Part shown: positions 26,693 to 35,638 of the stretch, in pieces | How positions within the stretch are numbered: position 1 is the first letter of the stretch | How the letters are laid out: every line of letters starts with the position of its first letter | Assembly (NCBI RefSeq): GCF_014174515.1 | Contig: NZ_JACJUG010000001.1 | Location: forward strand, 124,001-188,000 | DNA: 64,000 bases | From: Mitsuaria sp. WAJ17 | GTDB lineage: Bacteria > Pseudomonadota > Gammaproteobacteria > Burkholderiales > Burkholderiaceae_C | Reading direction: 5' to 3' | Made by a program: the position numbers and the translations under genes | Notes under the pieces: model-generated | Seen by the model: the letters and a program-made list of their open reading frames with translations, nothing else | Told to the model about the DNA's origin: nothing | The model's database searches: none

Positions 26693-26854
26693 TCAGGCCA
26701 GCACCGCCCTGAAGAAGGTCCTCTCGTAGCTTCGGAGGCAGCGCGTCTCCTCGGCATAGCGAAAGGCCGCCTGGCAGCCAGAATCATCCGCGGACTTCAG
26801 GCGGTATGCCTCGTAGGCGGCCAGGCTCGGGAAAGAGAACGGGGCCAGGGCCAT
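26693..26854 (-). pseudogene. NIPSNAP-family C-terminal remnant
   Basis: 53 codons from an ATG with GAGGGGG eight bases ahead. SLAAYEAYRLKSADDSGC and RCLRSYERTFFRAVL match the C-terminal half of small NIPSNAP-domain proteins, which normally run ~100 residues. The N-terminal half is absent upstream. It could be expressed as a short protein, but most likely is a remnant. Confidence 0.45.
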
Positions 26855-26932
26855 GTCGTTGACCCCCTCGCTTTGCACGCCTCCCCTGCGCTGCCCCGGG
26901 CGGCACGATGCCCGGGCGGGGCAGGCGGGTCA

Positions 26933-27156
26933 AGGCACAAGGCTGTGGACAATTCTTGAACAAGCCCCTGCTTATCCACAGGCCGGGGCGGAATGCGGAA
27001 GTTGTTGTCGAACGGCGCGGACGCAATCCAGGGTGGCGCGCACAGGCTTTGGGGCGATGCAAGTGCTTGTCGCAAAAGGGCTTTGAGAACTTGTCCACAG
27101 AAACTGCCGCCCTCTACTACTCCTACCAGATAAAGATCTTTAACTACTGTTGTTGA
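26933..27156 (+). other. Origin-like element A: DnaA boxes, DnaA-trios, AT-rich segment
   Basis: This fills most of the 406 bp gap before queD. DnaA boxes: TGTGGACAA at 26945-26953, TTATCCACA at 26973-26981, TTGTCCACA at 27092-27100. Twelve bases after the third box comes CTCTACTACTCCTACC (27112-27127), i.e. TAG-type triplets on the other strand as in DnaA-trios, then AT-rich AGATAAAGATCTTTAACTA. This order (box, GC spacer, trios, AT-rich) is the basal unwinding layout of bacterial origins. A diverged copy with the same box spacing lies at 30572. No dnaA gene is nearby. Confidence 0.75.
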
Positions 27157-27260
27157 AAGACGGGACGTGAAAAAATCGGGGATTGGCCTTCCGGCGGGCC
27201 TCAAGACCGTTTCCGGCCCGCTTTTAGCCCGCTTCCTGCCACCTCGCTGGCATCTTCCTG

Positions 27261-28367
27261 ATGAACACCACCTCGCTCTTCTGCGCCTCGGCGGGCTTTG
27301 AATCCGCCTGCCGCATCCCGGCCCTGCCGGCCTCGCACCGCGCCCATGGCCTGCATGGCCACAGCTACTTCGCCACCGTGCGGGCCGATCTGCCCTCCGG
27401 CTGGGCGCCCTTCCCGGGCGGCGAGGTGGAAGCGCTGCGCGAGCGCCTGGCCGCCTGCGTGGCGCCCCTGGATCACGGCCTCCTGAACGAGCAGATCGAC
27501 AACCCCACGGACGAGAACATCGCCCGCTGGATCCGCCGGCGTCTGGAAACCGAGTTCGGCGTGCCGGGCATCCAGCAGGTGGGCATTCAGAGCACCACGC
27601 ATTCGGGCGTGGACCTGGATGTCTCCGGCAAGGCCCATGTCTGGCGACGCTACCGCTTCCAGGCCGCTCACCAGCTGCCCAATGTGCCCCTGGGCCACAA
27701 GTGCGGTCGCATGCACGGCCATGGCTTCGAGGTCATCCTGCATGCCAACCAGGACCTGGGCGAGCGCGACCTCAGCATCGACTACGACCACCTCGACGAG
27801 ATCTGGGCCCCCTTCCATGCCCAGCTCAACTACCACTGTCTCAACGAGATCGAGGGTCTGCACAACCCGACCAGCGAGGTGATCTCCGCCTGGCTGTGGG
27901 CACGCATCCGGCCGCAGCTGCCCGAGCTGTCCTGGGTGACGGTCTACGAGACGGGCTCCAGCGGCGCCAACTTCGATGGCGCGAACTACCGCATCTGGAA
28001 GGAGATGACCCTGGACAGCGCCGTGCAGCTCAAGCGCGCGCCGGACGGCCATCCGCAGCGCGGCATCCATGGCCACACCTTCACGCTGCGCCTGCACCTC
28101 TCGGCGCCGCTGGACGCGGTGATGGGCTGGACGGTGGACTTCGGCGACGTGAAGACACTGTTCAATCCGCTGTTCAAGGCCCTGGACCACCACCCCCTGC
28201 ACGAGATCCCCTCGCTGGCCGACAGCGATACTGCCTCCCTGGCCGCCTGGATCCTGCGCGAGGGGTGCCAGGTCTTGCCCCAGATCGATCGCGTGGACCT
28301 CTACGAGACCCGGGGCTCGGGCGCGCTGGTGAGCGCCGCCGCGGCCGACGAGCTCATTCCCGTCTGA
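27261..28367 (+). CDS. queD: 6-carboxytetrahydropterin synthase (QueD), three fused PTPS-like modules
   Basis: 368 residues, three times a normal QueD. Module 1 (~1-120) has ASHRAHGLHGHSY, module 2 (~126-250) AAHQLPNVPLGHKCGRMHGH, module 3 (~252-368) a HGH in GIHGHTFTL. Only module 2 keeps the full zinc His set plus the catalytic Cys (KCGRMHGH); the other two look structural. QueD converts dihydroneopterin triphosphate to carboxytetrahydropterin in queuosine synthesis. It is followed by queE ten bases downstream, forming an operon that starts at origin-like element A. Confidence 0.9.
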   Translation: MNTTSLFCASAGFESACRIPALPASHRAHGLHGHSYFATVRADLPSGWAPFPGGEVEALRERLAACVAPLDHGLLNEQIDNPTDENIARWIRRRLETEFGVPGIQQVGIQSTTHSGVDLDVSGKAHVWRRYRFQAAHQLPNVPLGHKCGRMHGHGFEVILHANQDLGERDLSIDYDHLDEIWAPFHAQLNYHCLNEIEGLHNPTSEVISAWLWARIRPQLPELSWVTVYETGSSGANFDGANYRIWKEMTLDSAVQLKRAPDGHPQRGIHGHTFTLRLHLSAPLDAVMGWTVDFGDVKTLFNPLFKALDHHPLHEIPSLADSDTASLAAWILREGCQVLPQIDRVDLYETRGSGALVSAAAADELIPV

Positions 28368-28377
28368 GGCCGCTGCG

Positions 28378-29025
28378 ATGACCTACGCCGTCAAGGAACG
28401 CTTCTACACCCTGCAGGGCGAAGGCGCGCAAGCCGGCCGCCCGGCCGTGTTCTGCCGCTTCGCGGGCTGCAACCTCTGGAGCGGCCGCGAGCAGGACCGC
28501 GCCAGCGCCGTCTGCAATTTCTGTGACACCGATTTCGTGGGCACTGATGGCGAGGGCGGCGGCAAGTTCACCAGCGCCGAGTCCCTGGCCGATGCCATCG
28601 ACAGCCTCTGGCCGCGCGACGCGCAAGGCCAGCGCCTGGGCCGACCCTACGTGGTGTGCACCGGCGGCGAGCCGCTGCTGCAGCTGGACACGCCCCTGAT
28701 CGAGGCCCTGCACGCGCGCGGCTTCGAGATCGCCGTCGAGACCAACGGCACGCAGCCCGCTCCGGAAGGCCTGGACTGGATCTGCGTGAGCCCCAAGGCC
28801 GATGCCGAGATCGTGCTCACGAAGGGGCATGAGCTGAAGCTGGTCTACCCGCAGCCCCTGGCCATGCCCGAGCGCTTCGAGCAGCTGGACTTCCAGCACT
28901 TCTTCCTGCAGCCCCTCGATTCCATCCTGCAGAAGCAGCACACGCGCGAGGCGGTGGCTTACTGCATGAGCCACCCGCAGTGGCGGCTGTCGGTACAGAT
29001 GCACAAGGTGGTCGGCATCGCGTAG
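28378..29025 (+). CDS. queE: 7-carboxy-7-deazaguanine synthase (QueE)
   Basis: 215 residues; radical SAM enzyme making 7-carboxy-7-deazaguanine from QueD product. The cluster motif is the long QueE variant, C-x14-C-x2-C, seen between FAGC and CNFCDTDF. The SAM-binding CTGGEPLLQ lies near residue 95, and SPKADAE is the typical C-terminal substrate segment. The start is the first ATG after queD, ten bases away. A bidirectional terminator follows. Confidence 0.95.
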   Translation: MTYAVKERFYTLQGEGAQAGRPAVFCRFAGCNLWSGREQDRASAVCNFCDTDFVGTDGEGGGKFTSAESLADAIDSLWPRDAQGQRLGRPYVVCTGGEPLLQLDTPLIEALHARGFEIAVETNGTQPAPEGLDWICVSPKADAEIVLTKGHELKLVYPQPLAMPERFEQLDFQHFFLQPLDSILQKQHTREAVAYCMSHPQWRLSVQMHKVVGIA

Positions 29026-29072
29026 ACCCCGCCTGCGCGGCCGATTCAGCGCGGGCGCAGGCCCAGAACGAC

Positions 29073-29103
29073 AAAAGCCCCGGCCGATGGCCCGGGGCTT
29101 TTT
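29073..29103. terminator. Bidirectional intrinsic terminator
   Basis: AAAAGCCCCGG and CCCGGGGCTTTTT form a GC stem with a seven-base loop and T runs on both strands, between convergent queE and dctA. Confidence 0.9.
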
Positions 29104-29130
29104 GCATGGTGCGGCGCACGCCGCTTCTGC

Positions 29131-30459
<1,329 letters not shown>

Positions 30460-30571
30460 CGCAGCACCTCGTGAATCGGGTTGATGCGTTCATGGTGCGC
30501 CCCTAAATCGCACAAATCTGTACGTGGAATTGCAGATTCGAGGGGCCTAGCGCAGGAGGCGGACCGCTGTA

Positions 30572-30797
30572 AAGGCACAAGGCTGTGGACAACTTTTTAG
30601 CAAGGCGGGGCTTATGCACAGGAGCGGGCCGGGTCGGTGCAGTTGTTGTCAAACCGTCCGGCGGTAAACCCGGGCGCCGACCACAAGCTTGTTTAGAACG
30701 CAAGATGTTGATTTTCAAAAAAAATATTGACTTATCCACAGCACATGCGTCCCTCTACTAAGACTACCAAGTAAAGATTTCTTCCTTGTCTTGTTGA
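30572..30797 (+). other. Origin-like element B, diverged copy of element A
   Basis: Occupies the middle of the 435 bp gap between dctA and the next gene. DnaA boxes: TGTGGACAA 30584-30592, TTATGCACA 30612-30620, TTATCCACA 30732-30740. The spacings 28 and 120 match the 28 and 119 of element A. Bases 30572-30592 are identical to 26933-26953. CTCTACTAAGACTACC (30752-30767) is the trio-like run, 12 bases after the last box, followed by AAGTAAAGATTTC. An AT-rich run (CAAAAAAAATATTGA) precedes the last box, absent in A. Same orientation as A. Confidence 0.75.
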
Positions 30798-30894
30798 TAT
30801 CAGCCCGGCAAAAAATCATCAGCTGTTGCACGACGTTCCCTGAACCGCCCGCCGGGCTTGGCGCAGGCGGAGCCAGCGTGCACACTCGCGGCCC

Positions 30895-31224
30895 ATGATG
30901 AACATTGCCGATCTCCAGGCCCGCCTGCGAGCCTTTGCTGCCGAACGCCGCTGGGAGCCCTACCAGACACCCAAGAACCTGGCCATGGCCATGGTGGTGG
31001 AGGCGGCCGAGCTGGTGGAGATCTTCCAGTGGAAGACGGCCGAAGAGTCCCAGGCCCTGGATGAGGCGACGCGGGTGCATCTGAGCGAGGAGATTGCCGA
31101 CGTGATGCTCTACCTGCTGCAGATCGCCGATCATTGCCAGGTCGATATCCCCGCCGCGGTGCAGCGCAAGCTGGCCCTCAATGCGCAGAAGTACCCGCCC
31201 CTGGCATCCGGCTCGGGCGATTGA
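30895..31224 (+). CDS. MazG-like nucleotide pyrophosphohydrolase
   Basis: 109 residues, all-alpha NTP pyrophosphatase. NLAMAMVVEAAELVEIFQW holds the first metal-binding Glu pair (EAAEL) and HLSEEIADVMLYLLQIAD the second (EEIAD), as in RS21-C6/dCTPase-type MazG proteins. It probably removes abnormal or excess nucleotides. The start may be the Met at 30895 or the next one. A DnaQ-type exonuclease follows 32 bp later. Confidence 0.9.
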   Translation: MMNIADLQARLRAFAAERRWEPYQTPKNLAMAMVVEAAELVEIFQWKTAEESQALDEATRVHLSEEIADVMLYLLQIADHCQVDIPAAVQRKLALNAQKYPPLASGSGD

Positions 31225-31256
31225 AGGCAGCGCTGCTTGTGAACGGAATTCTGGGC

Positions 31257-31928
31257 GTGAGTGAGACCGTCGCGGTCATTGACTTCGAGACCTCCGGCCT
31301 GGGCCCTGGCAATGGCGGGCGGGCCACGGAGATCGCTGCCGTGCTGGTGCGGGGGGGCTGCATCGTCGGCGAATACCAGAGCCTCATGCACACGGGCGTG
31401 CATGTGCCGCCCTTCATCGAACAGCTGACCGGCATCAGCAACGAGATGCTGGAAGGCGCGCCGCCGGCCGAGCAGGTGATGCGAGAGGTGGCCGCCTTCA
31501 CCCGCGGCTGCCCGATGGTGGCGCACAACGCTGGCTTTGACCGGGGCTTCTGGCAGTTCGAGATGCGCAAGGCCGAGGTCGATCCGGATCCGGCCCACGA
31601 GTTTGCCTGCACCGTGCTGCTGGCCCGGCGCCTGTACCCCGAGGCGCCTTCCTGCAAGCTGGGTCAGCTGGCGCGCTGGCACGAGCTGCCCGACATGGGC
31701 CGTGCCCACCGTGCCCTGGCCGATGCCAAGACCACGGCGCACCTCCTGATCCGCATGGAGCGGGACATCGAGCAGCAGTTCGAGCTGGAGCTGGGCCTGG
31801 CTCCCGTGCGCCACGAGCTGCTGGCCCGGCTGCAGAAGGCCAACAAGGCGGCCTTGAAGCGCTGCGTGAGCGATTACGCCAACGTCTGGCGCAAGCGGGC
31901 CCAGCTGGCCCTGCCGCTGCAGGCCTGA
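31257..31928 (+). CDS. DnaQ-type 3'-5' exonuclease
   Basis: 223 residues from the GTG at 31257; a GTG at 31239 is also possible. ExoI ~VAVIDFETSGL (DE), ExoII ~VAHNAGFDRGF and ExoIII HRALADAKTT give the DEDDh set. Unlike the DNA polymerase III proofreader it stands alone, with a helical C-terminus (~165-223) of unknown role. It could be a repair nuclease or an RNase T/oligoribonuclease-like enzyme. Both starts lack a clear ribosome site. Confidence 0.88.
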   Translation: MSETVAVIDFETSGLGPGNGGRATEIAAVLVRGGCIVGEYQSLMHTGVHVPPFIEQLTGISNEMLEGAPPAEQVMREVAAFTRGCPMVAHNAGFDRGFWQFEMRKAEVDPDPAHEFACTVLLARRLYPEAPSCKLGQLARWHELPDMGRAHRALADAKTTAHLLIRMERDIEQQFELELGLAPVRHELLARLQKANKAALKRCVSDYANVWRKRAQLALPLQA

Positions 31929-32084
31929 GCGGCTTGCAGGGTCTCGGATCCACGCCAAAGCCCCGTGGCTGCGGACTTTGCGCCAAAACGCGCCTGAAAA
32001 TATCGCCTTGTCAAGCGGCCGTATTTCGGGATTTCCCCGCCACAATCCCGCCCTTCGTCTTTCATTTGCCGCTGGTTTCTTTGT

Positions 32085-32603
32085 ATGTCGAGTATTCAGG
32101 TCCGTCCGGCCACACTGCGTGACGCCAAGGCCATTGCTGAGATCCACGTTGCCGCTGCGCAGGACGCCTACAAGGACTTGCTGCCGGTGTCCGTGCTGGA
32201 CAGTTGGTCCGTGCAGAAGCGCCAGGCCTTCTGGCGCGAAGCTATTGACCTGTGCGAGCCGCAGGTGATGGTCGCGCACATCGACAACGAGATGATGGGC
32301 TTTGTCGGCTTCGACCGCTCGCGCGACAAGGGTACGCCCTCCAGCACCGGCGAGATCTGGGCCCTCTACGTGGCGCCCAAGCACTGGGAGAAGGGCGTGG
32401 GCCTGGCCCTGTGGGATGCCGCCCGCGACGGCCTGCAGGAAGAAGGCTGCACCAAGGTCACGCTGTGGACCTATCTGCGCAATGAACGTGCCCTGCGCTT
32501 CTTCGAGCTGGCCGGCTTCAAGCGCGAGCTCAACACCACCAAGACCACCGAAGTGGGCTCCGTGCGCCTGGAAGAGCTGCGCCTGCACCGCTCCCTGGTC
32601 TGA
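32085..32603 (+). CDS. GNAT N-acetyltransferase
   Basis: 172-residue acetyltransferase. Motif A is WALYVAPKHWEKGVGLALW around residues 88-106; the C-terminal segment YLRNERALRFFELAGFKR is typical of the PhnO/RimI-like group. The start is the first ATG of the ORF. Substrate unknown. Confidence 0.9.
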   Translation: MSSIQVRPATLRDAKAIAEIHVAAAQDAYKDLLPVSVLDSWSVQKRQAFWREAIDLCEPQVMVAHIDNEMMGFVGFDRSRDKGTPSSTGEIWALYVAPKHWEKGVGLALWDAARDGLQEEGCTKVTLWTYLRNERALRFFELAGFKRELNTTKTTEVGSVRLEELRLHRSLV

Positions 32604-33226
32604 GACACAAGCCTGCAGCGCCTGCTCGTGAGAGTCGGTGCTGCAGCAGATCGCCGGCAGTGGCGATGATCTGACGATGAAGCAGCGCGCTTCTTTTGAG
32701 GCACAGGCTGCAGGGGCCGACCTCTCGATGCTGCCGCCTGCAGCCCGCGTGATGCGCAGGATTCCCCTGATTCCCTGGCCCCTCGCGCCTTCCTGTGCCG
32801 ATGGCGCTGCCGCATGCCCGCGCGGTGCCCCCGAGGCATGAGCGACGGCCTGCCCGGGCCATTGACGGCCTCCAGCCTCAATCCCTTCGAGCACGATCAG
32901 GTCTGCGACTCGGCCACTGCCTAGCTCAATGGTTCAGCGTCCTTGGCGCGAGATTCACTTCTGTTGCGACCCAGCGCCTGTCCATGGGCAGCCCATCCCA
33001 GGCGGGAGGGACGGCAAGAGACCGTGGCCTGTTCTCTCCCATGGCGATCGTCCTGCGGTCGGCGTCCCGTTTCGTGATGACTTGCCCTGTCATTGCTGCA
33101 CCTATTCCTGCGCGAGTCGTCACAGCATGGAAAACGAGGTCTTGTCGAGAGATCCCCGTGTTCATCGTCCTTGCCAGGCTCCTTGATGGAATGGTCAGTT
33201 CAGTGGCTCAGTGCGTGATCCAGGGT
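32604..33226. other. Long gap without a convincing gene
   Basis: About 620 bases. Only short ORFs with no family resemblance (e.g. 32838-32924, 28 codons). Composition drops in GC towards the end, just before the AbrB operator. It may be decayed sequence; nothing recognisable. Confidence 0.4.
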
Positions 33227-33247
33227 AAAGTAAGAGTTCCTTACTTT
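33227..33247. promoter_or_regulatory. Palindrome ahead of AbrB-type antitoxin gene
   Basis: AAAGTAAG-AGTTC-CTTACTTT, perfect 8-bp arms around a 5-bp centre, 15 bases before the GTG start. This is the usual place for the autoregulatory site of an antitoxin operon. Confidence 0.6.
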
Positions 33248-33262
33248 CAGAATTTCCATAAA

Positions 33263-33829
33263 GTGCTCGCGAAGATTACCGCCAAGAATCAACTGACTTT
33301 GCCAAAGAGCGTGACCGAGCCCCTGGGGCCGGTGCAGTACTTCGACGTGCAGACCCGGGGCGGTCAGATCGTGCTGACCCCCGTGCGAATCCAGCGAGGC
33401 GACGCCCTGAGGGCCAAGCTGGCCGAACTGGCCCTCTCGCCAAAAACGCTGCAGGCCGCCCTGAGCTGGGCCGAAACACAGATGGGGGCTGCCAAAACCA
33501 TTGAGACCCCCAAAAAGGCAGCCGGCGCCAAGGCGGTAAAACCATTGAGTACCCTCACCCCGAAAAAAACGGCGGCGAAGAAAACGGGGGCAAGGAAGAC
33601 GCAGGCCTCCACGGGCGCCAGAACCATCGAGACGGGCCAGAAGCCGGCCGCCGGACTGCGTGCAAAACCATCGAGTACCCGCCGGGCGTCGGGTGCGGTC
33701 GCCAAGCCTGTCCGCAAGACCGCTGCAAAACCATCAAGTGCTCCTGCCAAGCGCAGCAAGCCCGTCGCGGCCGCCACCTCGCGCAGCCGGGCCACCCGTA
33801 GCAGCGCGGGTGCGCGTCGCGTCGCATGA
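33263..33829 (+). CDS. AbrB-type antitoxin-like protein with histone-like Lys/Ala tail
   Basis: 188 residues from the GTG at 33263; a Met 24 codons upstream would place the operator inside the gene, so it is less likely. Residues 1-~45 are a SpoVT/AbrB swapped-hairpin DNA-binding domain (AKITAKNQLTLPKSV). Residues ~75-188 are low-complexity, rich in Lys, Ala, Ser, Thr and Arg, like histone H1/AlgP tails. The stop overlaps the ATG of the PIN-like gene (ATGA), the standard antitoxin-toxin order. The tail DNA contains five copies of AAAACCATYGAG in two different frames. Confidence 0.75.
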   Translation: MLAKITAKNQLTLPKSVTEPLGPVQYFDVQTRGGQIVLTPVRIQRGDALRAKLAELALSPKTLQAALSWAETQMGAAKTIETPKKAAGAKAVKPLSTLTPKKTAAKKTGARKTQASTGARTIETGQKPAAGLRAKPSSTRRASGAVAKPVRKTAAKPSSAPAKRSKPVAAATSRSRATRSSAGARRVA

Positions 33830-34314
33830 AGGCGGGCGGGGGAAGGGCAGGCAGGGGCCAGCCCGCTGCGCGTTCGCGCAAGACCCGGCCCTCAGGCACC
33901 GTGCTGGACACAGCCCTGCTGTTGCAGGCCCTGCTGCACAACGATGCCGAGGGCGCGCTGCTGCGCCAGGCCTGGCAGGACGGCCGCCTGCCCTTGCTGG
34001 TGTGTGCTGAAACCGCCCGGCTGCTGATGCTGAGCCTGGCTGCACCGATGCTGAAGCTCATGCCCGCGCAGCAGCAGGAGCTGCTGGCCGATGTACTGCC
34101 GTATGCGCAGGTCTGCAGGCCCCTGCAAGGGCGCGTCGCCGCCCGCCTGCCGCAGGGGCCGCTGCTGGCGCTGAGCCTGGCCTCGGAGGCGGGCGCGGGT
34201 CTGCTCCTGAGCGAATCAGCGGCCTTGCGAAGCCATGTCGCGCGGCAGGCCGAGCGCTACCCGGGACTGCGCGTGCTCACGCTGCGTGAATGGGTTGACG
34301 AATCGAGAAGCTGA
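33826..34314 (+). CDS. PIN-domain toxin-like protein with degenerate catalytic residues
   Basis: 162 residues: a ~22-residue basic start, then a PIN fold (VLDTALLLQALLHN near residue 25, LPLLVCAETARLLMLSL near 55). The first Asp and a Glu are in place, but the later acidic positions read LPQGPLLALSLA and LLSESAALR, where functional VapC-like nucleases have Asp. RNase activity is therefore doubtful. It is coupled to the AbrB-like gene. Either a decayed toxin or a regulator repurposed from one. Confidence 0.65.
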   Translation: MKAGGGRAGRGQPAARSRKTRPSGTVLDTALLLQALLHNDAEGALLRQAWQDGRLPLLVCAETARLLMLSLAAPMLKLMPAQQQELLADVLPYAQVCRPLQGRVAARLPQGPLLALSLASEAGAGLLLSESAALRSHVARQAERYPGLRVLTLREWVDESRS

Positions 34315-34358
34315 GCGCCGATGCGGGTCCGTGCGATCTGATAGATTCACGCCCGCTT

Positions 34359-34577
34359 ATGAGCAGCTACAACTTCAGTTCCGGCGGCAGCATGTGGCGC
34401 GTGGTGTTCTACGAACGCCGCGCGAACCGTGTCCATATCGACCGCACCGGCCCCTGGCTGCCTGACCGGCAGCTGGCCCGGAACTGGGCCCTGTGGTTCC
34501 AGGAGCGGGGCTACCACGTGGCCCTGCAGGATTCCGCGGGCTCGCTGGAACGCTTCAGCAAGGGCCTGCCGGCCTGA
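34359..34577 (+). CDS. Small protein, 72 aa, unknown function
   Basis: Starts MSSYNFSSGGSMWRVVFYERR. No membrane segment; a beta-rich pattern with conserved-looking aromatic residues (WLPDRQLARNWALWFQERGY). It follows the PIN-like gene by 44 bp and is convergent with phbB. Similar short proteins occur in Burkholderiales, but I cannot name a family. Confidence 0.6.
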   Translation: MSSYNFSSGGSMWRVVFYERRANRVHIDRTGPWLPDRQLARNWALWFQERGYHVALQDSAGSLERFSKGLPA

Positions 34578-34595
34578 GTGCCGCTGACCGACGCC

Positions 34596-35321
34596 TCAGG
34601 CCAGGTACTGGCCGCCGTTGGCGCTGAGCGTGGCGCCCGTGATGAAGCTGGCTTCGTCAGCCACCAGGAAGCATACGCAGCGTGCGATCTCCTCCGGCGT
34701 GCCCAGCCGGCCCACCGGGATCTGAGGCAGGATCATGCTGCTGACCACCTCGGGCTTCATGGACTTGACCATGTCCGTTGCGATATAGCCTGGGCAGATC
34801 ACGTTCACCGTGATGCCCTTGCTGGCGTTCTCCAGGGCCAGGGCCTTGCTGAAGCCGATTTCACCGGCCTTGGCGGCCGAGTAGTTGGTCTGGCCCAGCT
34901 GGCCCTTCTGGGCGTTGACGGACGCGATGTTGATGATTCGGCCGAAGCCGCGCTCGCGCATGCCGTTGATCACCTGGCGGCTCATGTTGAAGACTGAGTT
35001 CAGGTTGGTGTTGATCACCGCCTGCCACTGTGCCAGGGTCATCTTGTGCAGCATGCCGTCTCGGGTGATGCCGGCGTTGTTGACCAGCACGTCCACCGGT
35101 CCCAGCTGCGCCTCCACCTGGGCCACGCCGCGCTCGCAGGCTTCGTAGTCGGAGACATCCCAGCGCAAGACGGGGATGCCGCTGCGGGCATGGAAGGCCT
35201 CGGCGGCGGCCTCGTTGTCTGCATAGACGCTGGCCACGCGGTAGCCCGCGGCCTGCAGGCCCAGGGCGATGGCGGCGCCGATGCCGCGGGTGCCGCCTGT
35301 CACGATGGCCACTCTTTGCAT
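34596..35321 (-). CDS. phbB: Acetoacetyl-CoA reductase
   Basis: 241-residue short-chain dehydrogenase: TGGTRGIG cofactor loop at residues 8-15, NNAG at ~85, catalytic Ser in IASVNAQKG and YSAAKAG (Tyr, Lys) near 150. The pattern NTNLNSVFNMSRQVI and the C-terminal GATLSANGGQYLA are those of PhbB, which reduces acetoacetyl-CoA with NADPH for polyhydroxybutyrate. No phbA/phbC are nearby. Convergent with the small gene at 34359. Confidence 0.93.
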   Translation of the reverse strand: MQRVAIVTGGTRGIGAAIALGLQAAGYRVASVYADNEAAAEAFHARSGIPVLRWDVSDYEACERGVAQVEAQLGPVDVLVNNAGITRDGMLHKMTLAQWQAVINTNLNSVFNMSRQVINGMRERGFGRIINIASVNAQKGQLGQTNYSAAKAGEIGFSKALALENASKGITVNVICPGYIATDMVKSMKPEVVSSMILPQIPVGRLGTPEEIARCVCFLVADEASFITGATLSANGGQYLA

Positions 35322-35446
35322 GTCTGATGTCTCCTGGTGTGATGCTCAGGGCGCTTGGGCGCCAACGCCGCATCATTCGCGGGACGGCGCCGGGCGTCAA
35401 CCGCTGCGGCCCCCCGGCATGAGGGCAGCAGGGACGATGTCGGCAC

Positions 35447-35485
35447 ATAAAAAAACAGCCCCGCCGGGCATGTGCCGGGCGGGGC
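35447..35485 (-). terminator. Intrinsic terminator for the HNH-like gene
   Basis: GC-rich hairpin (arms 35458-35470 and 35473-35485, 12 of 13 pairs) followed on the minus strand by seven or more T. It lies in the 317 bp gap 35322-35638, which holds nothing else recognisable. Confidence 0.85.
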
Positions 35486-35638
35486 CGATAAGGCAAGAGC
35501 GAGAGTATTGCTCCGTCTGGCACCGGCACGGGGCCGGTGAGTCGACGGCCGGCACTGTGCCAGCATCGGATGACATGGGAATGACGCTGCGCAAGAAATG
35601 CTCAGGCGAGCGCTCGTCGGCAGGGGCTGGTGCCGGAT

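Noticed and set aside
32838..32924. 28-codon ORF in the 32.6-33.2 kb gap
   Set aside because: No family resemblance or strong ribosome site; length too small to support.
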